This document shows, piece after piece, positions 14,938 through 19,885 of a stretch of DNA of 19,885 bases (the first letter of the stretch is position 1; the number at the start of each line of letters is the position of its first letter). A program made the position numbers and the translations under genes. A model generated the notes under the pieces. The model had not been told where the DNA came from. It did not search any database and saw only the letters and a list, made by a program, of their open reading frames with translations. The DNA is from Streptomyces sp. NRRL WC-3549 (GTDB taxonomy: Bacteria; Actinomycetota; Actinomycetes; Streptomycetales; Streptomycetaceae): positions 214,646 to 234,530 of the forward strand of contig NZ_KL585383.1 of NCBI RefSeq assembly GCF_000721935.1, written 5' to 3'.

Positions 14938-15459
14938 ATGAGCGAACGGGGCGCGTTGCGGACCCGGCTTGATCTGCTGGCCCGGGAGGTCGCCAAGTTC
15001 GGGGCGGTCGGCGGACTCGGACTGGTCGTGAACATCGCCGTCTCCAACCTGATCTGGCGCACCACGGACATCCCGGTGGTGCGGGCCGGGCTGATGGGGA
15101 CGGTCGTCGCCATCCTCTTCAACTACGTCGGCTTCCGTTACTGGACCTACCGGGACCGCGACAAGAGCGGCAGGACCCGGGAGCTGACGCTCTTCCTGCT
15201 GTTCAGCGCCGCGGGTGCGGTGATCGAGACCGGTGTGCTGTACCTGGCGACGTACGGCTTCGGCTGGAACAGCCCGGTCCAGAGCAACGTCTTCAAGGTC
15301 GTCGGCATCTCGATCGCCACCCTGTTCCGCTTCTGGTCGTACCGCACCTGGGTCTTCAGGACGCTGCCCGTCGAGGAGGCCGTGCTCAGCACGGACCGGT
15401 TTCTGGACCCACGGCGACCCGCCGACGAGGTGACCGCTCCGGGGCACGTCTCCCCCTGA
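14938..15459 (+). CDS. GtrA-family four-helix membrane protein
   Basis: The protein has 173 residues from ATG 14938. It shows the typical four-helix GtrA domain: helices at about 21-41, 46-68, 82-106 and 118-140. FGAVGGLG (21-28), NYVGFRYWTY (62-71) and FRFWSYRTWVF (130-140) are the Tyr/Trp/Arg-rich ends usual in this family. A polar cytoplasmic C-terminus follows. GtrA relatives include proposed flippases of polyprenyl-phosphate sugars (O-antigen glucosylation) and a protein acting in mycobacterial arabinogalactan synthesis, so a role in moving a lipid-linked sugar for envelope polymer synthesis is likely but not shown. It is divergent from purK. Its stop lies only 2 nt from the stop of the histidine kinase on the other strand. 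Confidence 0.92.
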   Translation: MSERGALRTRLDLLAREVAKFGAVGGLGLVVNIAVSNLIWRTTDIPVVRAGLMGTVVAILFNYVGFRYWTYRDRDKSGRTRELTLFLLFSAAGAVIETGVLYLATYGFGWNSPVQSNVFKVVGISIATLFRFWSYRTWVFRTLPVEEAVLSTDRFLDPRRPADEVTAPGHVSP

Positions 15460-15461
15460 CC

Positions 15462-16727
15462 TCAGCGCACCGGGCGGTCCTCCTCCTTGCGGGCCTGCGG
15501 GATCCGGCTGAGGAAGAGGGCGAAGACCGGGGGCTGCTGCTGGAGCAGTTCGAGCCGGCCGCCGTCGGCCTCCGCGAGGTCCCGGGCCACCGCGAGGCCG
15601 ATGCCGGTGGAGTTGCGGCCGCTGATGGTGCGCTCGAAGATCCGCGCCCCGAGGTCCGCGGGGACCCCGGGGCCTTCGTCCGTCACCTCGATCACCACCT
15701 GGTTGCCGGTGACCCGGGTGCGCAGGGCGACCGTGCCGCCGCCGTGCATCAGCGAGTTCTCGATCAGCGCGGCGAGCACCTGGGCGACCGCTCCGGGCGT
15801 ACCGACGGCCCGCAGCCCCTGCTTGCCGGAGCACACGACGGCGCGGCCCGCGCTGCGGTAGGCCGGGCGCCACTCCTCCAGCTGCTGCTTGACGACCTCG
15901 TCGAGGTCGAAGACGACGGCGGAGCCGGTGCGTGCGTCCCGGGCGTTGGTCAGGAGCCGCTCCACCACGTCGGTGAGCCGTTCGACCTGGGTGAGGGCGA
16001 TGCTCGCCTCCTCCTTCACCGTGTCCGGGTCGTCGGTGACGGAGATCTCCTCGATCCGCATGGAGAGCGCGGTGAGCGGGGTGCGCAGCTGGTGCGAGGC
16101 GTCCGCGGCGAGGCGGCGCTCGGCGGTGAGCATCCGGGCGATCCGCTCGGCGGAGGCGTCCAGGACGTCGGCGACCCGGTCGAGCTCGGCCACCCCGTAC
16201 CGCTTGTGCCGGGGCCGGGGGTCGCCGGAGCCCAGGCGTTCGGCGGTCTCGGCGAGGTCGGTGAGCGGTGAGGTGAGCCGGTTGGCCTGGCGTACGGCGA
16301 GGAGCACGGCGGAGACGATCGCCAGCAGGGCCACCGCCCCGATGATCAGCAGGGTCCGGCCGACCTCACGGGTGACGGCGGAGCCGGACTCCTCGACGGT
16401 GACCCGCTCCCCCTGCTCCCCCACCTCCGTACTGCGGATGACGCTGTCCGTGGGGCGTTCGCCGACCTCGATCGGGGGCCGGCCGGGGATCTCGACGCGT
16501 GCGTAGCGGTTGGCGTCCACCTGCTCGTCCAGCACGTCGGGCGTGATCCGCTCGGCGCCGAGCAGCCGGCTCTCCACGACGCTGATCAGGCGCAGCGCCT
16601 CCGAGTCGACGCCCTCCTGGGCGCTGTTGCTGATGGTGCGGGACTCCACGATGACGAGGGAGAGGCCGAAGACGGCGATCACCACGAGCACCACGGCGAG
16701 CGTGGAATTGATCAGTCGGCGGCGCAT
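15462..16727 (-). CDS. Sensor histidine kinase of the OmpR/PhoB-partner class
   Basis: The protein has 421 residues from ATG 16727. A first membrane helix (about 8-28) precedes an extracytoplasmic sensor segment (about 29-122) with no recognised fold. A second helix (about 123-145), a HAMP linker (about 146-200), HisKA with DASHQLRTPLTAL (209-221) and His212 phospho-acceptor, and a HATPase domain follow. The HATPase has N-box IENSLMH (322-328), G1 TDEGPGV (349-355) and G2 STGIGL (373-378). The residue after the His is Gln, not the usual Glu or Asp. It autophosphorylates on His212 and transfers to the response regulator encoded just upstream (15-nt gap). The signal is unknown; the sensor loop faces the envelope. 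Confidence 0.95.
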   Translation of the reverse strand: MRRRLINSTLAVVLVVIAVFGLSLVIVESRTISNSAQEGVDSEALRLISVVESRLLGAERITPDVLDEQVDANRYARVEIPGRPPIEVGERPTDSVIRSTEVGEQGERVTVEESGSAVTREVGRTLLIIGAVALLAIVSAVLLAVRQANRLTSPLTDLAETAERLGSGDPRPRHKRYGVAELDRVADVLDASAERIARMLTAERRLAADASHQLRTPLTALSMRIEEISVTDDPDTVKEEASIALTQVERLTDVVERLLTNARDARTGSAVVFDLDEVVKQQLEEWRPAYRSAGRAVVCSGKQGLRAVGTPGAVAQVLAALIENSLMHGGGTVALRTRVTGNQVVIEVTDEGPGVPADLGARIFERTISGRNSTGIGLAVARDLAEADGGRLELLQQQPPVFALFLSRIPQARKEEDRPVR

Positions 16728-16742
16728 GACTGTCTCTGTACG

Positions 16743-17420
<678 letters not shown>

Positions 17421-17906
17421 GGGGTGATGGTAGTCCGCGCGAGGCACCTGGGGTGTGGGACCGAGAACACCCTGCGGCTCAGCGATACGAATCGGTCATC
17501 CGCCTTCGAAGATGAGACCGTGGTTCCAGTCCCACCTGTGATCCATGTCTCAAGTCCTTCCATATCGCCGTGTCTCATGTCGTATGGTGACTCGACGCCT
17601 GTTGCACCACCGAGGACCTTTGGGCAGCGTTTCGCGCCAAGGGTCCTTTTGTGTACGAGCCGGTTCCCACCGGCTCCGATCAGTGAATGACCTGTGGGCC
17701 GGGCCCGGAGCGCGAGGACGCGTACCGGGTGTGGATCCCGGTGCGGTCTGTCCCCGATGGCCTCGCGGCTCCCCCACGGAGCCGGTGGCAGTTCGAGAAC
17801 CCCTTGAGGCGTCGGGGGCGGGGCGAAGCCGTGCCGGTGCCGGCCACCCCCCACCGGGCGCGTACCCGCTCACGCAGCGGCGCGTCCCGACCAGCAAGGA
17901 TCGACC
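17421..17906 (+). promoter_or_regulatory. Long untranslated divergent region with a structured leader before the peptide transporter
   Basis: This 486-nt region carries no convincing gene. It contains a hairpin of CCATATCG (17560-17567) with CGTATGG (17581-17587, one bulge). ATGAGAC (17512-17518) is complementary to GTCTCAT (17572-17578) in that hairpin loop, and a second copy of GTCTCA lies at 17547-17552. AAGTCCT (17552-17558) can pair with the left arm of the terminator at 17613-17647. An 8-bp hairpin at 17657-17676 (GAGCCGGT, TCCC loop) follows. AAGGA lies 6 nt before ATG 17907. I do not recognise a known riboswitch class. Confidence 0.5.
17613..17650 (+). terminator. Intrinsic terminator with U-tract inside the transporter leader
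   Basis: An 11-bp stem (17613-17623 with 17637-17647, one G-U) with a 13-nt loop runs directly into TTTT. The U-tract makes it directional on the + strand. It lies 257 nt upstream of the transporter start, so it can act as an attenuator or end a short upstream RNA. Confidence 0.65.
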
Positions 17907-19436
17907 ATGGCGTCCAGCCTGACGAAGGACTCCGCCGGCACGACTGGCTCGCAGAAGACCTTCTTCGGCCACCCCCGCGGCCTGGCCACTCTCTTCATGA
18001 CCGAGATGTGGGAGCGCTTCAGCTTCTACGGGATGCGGGCTCTGCTCGTCGTCTACCTGCTCTCCGGAGGCCCTGACGCCAAGGACGGCAGCCTCGGCGG
18101 CGGCCTGGGGATGGATCTGGCCACCACCACGGCCATCTACTCGGTCTACCTGTCCATGGTCTACCTCCTGGCCATGCCCGGCGGGTGGCTCGGGGACCGT
18201 GTGTGGGGACCCCGCAAGACCGTCGCGATCGCGGCGATGACCATCATGGCGGGCCACCTGGTCCTCGCCCTGCCGGGACAGTCGACGTTCTTCATCGGCC
18301 TCGCGCTGGTGGCGCTCGGCTCGGGTCTGCTGAAGGCCAACATCTCGACGATGGTGGGCCACCTCTACGACGGGCCCAACGACCCGCGTCGCGACGGTGG
18401 CTTCACGATCTTCTACATGGGCATCAACGTCGGTGCCTTCTTCGCCCCGCTGATCATCGGCACCGTCGGGCAGACCGTGAACTGGCACCTGGGCTTCGCG
18501 CTCGCGGCGGTCGGCATGGCGCTGGGTCTGATGATCTTCCTGCTCGGCACGCGCAACCTCAGCCCGCAGAGCAGCCTGGTCCCGAAGCCGCTCGCGGCCG
18601 AGGAGCGCACCTCCTGGCTGCGCAAGGGCCTCATCTGGCTGATCGTGGCTGCCGTCTTCTACGGCATCGTGGGCCTGACCGGCCACTTCACCCTGAACTG
18701 GGCGATGATCCCGCTGACCGTGATCGGACTGATCATCCCGGCCGGCGTGCTGATCCGGATCAAGCGGGACAAGGAGCTGTCGGCCGGCGAGCAGTCGAAG
18801 ATGACCGGATACATCTGGTTCTTCGTGGCCGCCGCCGTCTTCTGGATGATCTACGACCAGGGCGGCTCCACGGTCCAGGCCTTCGGTGAGACGAAGGCCT
18901 CGGGCTCGCTGCTCGGCTTCGAGTTCCCCTCCTCCTGGTACCAGTCGCTGAACCCGGTCTTCGTCATGGCGCTGGCCCCGGTCTTCGCCTGGATCTGGCT
19001 CTGGCTGAACCGCAAGGGGAGCGAGCCCTCGACGGTCGCGAAGTTCTCCGCCGGCCTGTTCTTCGTCGGTGTCTCGTTCTTCTTCTTCCTGGTGCCTCTC
19101 ACCATGTCCTCGGACGGCAACCTGGTCAGCCCGATGTGGCTCGTGGGCATCTACCTGATCCAGACGGTCGGTGAGCTGTGCCTCTCCCCCGTCGGCCTGT
19201 CGGTCACCACGAAGATGGCTCCGGCGAAGTACGCCTCGCAGATGATGGGCGTGTGGTTCCTCGCGGTCACCGCGGGTGACTCCATCACCGGTCTGCTGTC
19301 GAACCCGGCCGTCTTCGGTGTCGACCTGAACGGGACGACCGCCGTCGCGATGGAGGCGGCCCTGGCCGTCCTCGCGGGGGTCGCGGTCTACATGTACCGC
19401 AAGAAGGTCAAGGAACACATGGGCGAGGTCCGCTGA
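17907..19436 (+). CDS. Proton-dependent oligopeptide transporter (POT/PTR2 family)
   Basis: The protein has 509 residues. ATG 17907 is preceded by AAGGA (6 nt). It shows many hydrophobic helices of the MFS fold. The POT signature ExxERF is at 33-38 (EMWERF, followed by FYG). The conserved GSGLLKANIST (138-148) has Lys143, matching the lysine used in proton coupling, and the PTR2 motif FYMGINVGAFFAPLI lies at 169-183. It imports di- and tripeptides with protons across the cytoplasmic membrane. The length is normal. It is preceded by an unusually long leader with a U-tract terminator and is followed by a 21-bp hairpin. It is divergent from a two-component operon that might regulate it, which position alone suggests. 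Confidence 0.95.
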   Translation: MASSLTKDSAGTTGSQKTFFGHPRGLATLFMTEMWERFSFYGMRALLVVYLLSGGPDAKDGSLGGGLGMDLATTTAIYSVYLSMVYLLAMPGGWLGDRVWGPRKTVAIAAMTIMAGHLVLALPGQSTFFIGLALVALGSGLLKANISTMVGHLYDGPNDPRRDGGFTIFYMGINVGAFFAPLIIGTVGQTVNWHLGFALAAVGMALGLMIFLLGTRNLSPQSSLVPKPLAAEERTSWLRKGLIWLIVAAVFYGIVGLTGHFTLNWAMIPLTVIGLIIPAGVLIRIKRDKELSAGEQSKMTGYIWFFVAAAVFWMIYDQGGSTVQAFGETKASGSLLGFEFPSSWYQSLNPVFVMALAPVFAWIWLWLNRKGSEPSTVAKFSAGLFFVGVSFFFFLVPLTMSSDGNLVSPMWLVGIYLIQTVGELCLSPVGLSVTTKMAPAKYASQMMGVWFLAVTAGDSITGLLSNPAVFGVDLNGTTAVAMEAALAVLAGVAVYMYRKKVKEHMGEVR

Positions 19437-19446
19437 CGGACCCGTC

Positions 19447-19491
19447 GACGAAGGAGGGGCGCCGCACACCGTGCGGCGCCCCTCCTTCGTC
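19447..19491 (+). terminator. Perfect 21-bp hairpin terminator after the peptide transporter
   Basis: Arms 19447-19467 and 19471-19491 pair perfectly around an ACC loop, starting 11 nt after the transporter stop. Confidence 0.9.
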
Positions 19492-19537
19492 TCCCCGGCC
19501 TTCCGGCGCCCGTGCCACCCGGCCGGCCCCCGGAACG

Positions 19538-19573
19538 CGGAACAGCGCGCCGCTGGAGCGGCGCGCTGTTCCG
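19538..19573 (-). terminator. 17-bp hairpin terminator for the HATPase gene
   Basis: Arms 19538-19554 and 19557-19573 pair perfectly. It lies 15 nt beyond the stop of the - strand gene at 19589, so it probably ends that transcript. With the hairpin at 19447-19491, it forms a double barrier between convergent genes. Confidence 0.8.
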
Positions 19574-19588
19574 TACGGACACGGGGGG

Positions 19589-19885
19589 TCAGGCGGGTGC
19601 CGCGAGCTCCGCCCACACGGTCTTGCCCGGCGCGTCGGGGGTGCGGATGACGCCCCAGTCCAGGCAGAGCCGCTGCACGATGAACATGCCGTGCCCGCCG
19701 GGCCGTCCCGCGCGGTGAGGCGTACGCGGCGCGGGCTGGCCGGCGCCGCGGTCGGCGACCTCGACCCGCAGCACCTTCGGCGAGCAGGCGATACGCAGTT
19801 CCTCGGGCCCGTCCGCGTGCAGACAGGCGTTCGTGACGAGCTCGGAGACGACCAGCAGGACGTCCTCGGCCGCCGCCCGGCGGTC
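19589..19885 (-). CDS. ATP-binding protein of the anti-sigma factor/RsbW-like HATPase family, 5' end outside window
   Basis: The frame runs off the window edge on the - strand; 98 C-terminal residues are visible. The ATPase motifs are SELVTNACLH (visible residues 14-23, N-box), VADRGAGQP (G1, about 43-51) and GGHGMFIVQRL (G2, about 63-73), and the protein ends TVWAELAAPA. Streptomyces genomes hold many of these single-domain GHKL proteins; some bind sigma factors or anti-anti-sigma proteins as serine kinases, and most have no known partner. The N-terminus and any fused domain cannot be seen. Confidence 0.9.
   Translation of the reverse strand, partial: DRRAAAEDVLLVVSELVTNACLHADGPEELRIACSPKVLRVEVADRGAGQPAPRTPHRAGRPGGHGMFIVQRLCLDWGVIRTPDAPGKTVWAELAAPA

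Noticed and set aside
17421..17447. Longer response regulator starting at GTG 17447
   Set aside because: It adds nine residues before a typical receiver N-terminus (MTRVLLAEDD) and has no ribosome-binding site.
17512..17650. T-box or other named riboswitch in the transporter leader
   Set aside because: I could not find the T-box consensus or motifs of cobalamin, SAM, glycine or c-di-AMP classes, so only an unclassified leader is reported.
17545..17922. Possible 125-residue gene in the transporter leader
   Set aside because: It has no ribosome-binding site, no recognisable domain, spans the U-tract terminator and overlaps the transporter start.

Overview
This is a gene-dense, very GC-rich window with strong third-position GC bias, GTG/TTG starts and long GC hairpin terminators. 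Protein sequences, gene order and promoter style point to an actinomycete chromosome, most probably Streptomyces. I see no insertion sequence, phage gene, CRISPR array, tRNA or rRNA, so this looks like core or near-core chromosome rather than an island. Both ends cut through a gene.

Layout. Positions 1-8.4 kb hold four LytR-CpsA-Psr (LCP) proteins, all on the + strand (1-1461 partial, 1551-3173, 4450-5979, 7091-8368). Between them, on the - strand, lie an ExoA-like family 2 glycosyltransferase (3237-4259), a small two-helix membrane protein (6041-6283) and a hot-dog acyl-CoA thioesterase (6413-6961). From 8.4 to 10.3 kb on the - strand are a ferritin-like diiron protein (8448-9011) and an acyl-CoA dehydrogenase (9163-10320). 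UDP-glucose 6-dehydrogenase (10496-11839) is read on +. A - strand operon purK-purE-dipeptidase follows (14793 down to 11918). A GtrA-family membrane protein (14938-15459, +) converges with only 2 nt of separation on a two-component operon (response regulator then histidine kinase, 17420 down to 15462, -). A long untranslated stretch (17421-17906) with a candidate attenuator leads into a POT/PTR2 peptide transporter (17907-19436, +). The window ends inside an anti-sigma-type HATPase protein (19589-19885, -).

How the genes may work together. LCP enzymes transfer undecaprenyl-linked glycopolymers to peptidoglycan. The ExoA-like glycosyltransferase, UDP-glucuronate synthesis and the GtrA protein fit assembly and export of an envelope polymer. 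These genes are in separate transcription units, so a shared pathway is an inference. The purine, fatty-acid, peptide-transport and signalling genes are ordinary housekeeping or regulatory neighbours.

The least explained observations are two. First, three of the LCP proteins each carry exactly four extracytoplasmic cysteines and a LytR_C tail, whereas the fourth LCP has no LytR_C tail and no cysteine. Second, the transporter leader has mutually exclusive pairings and a U-tract terminator. I found no clear-cut new multi-gene system.
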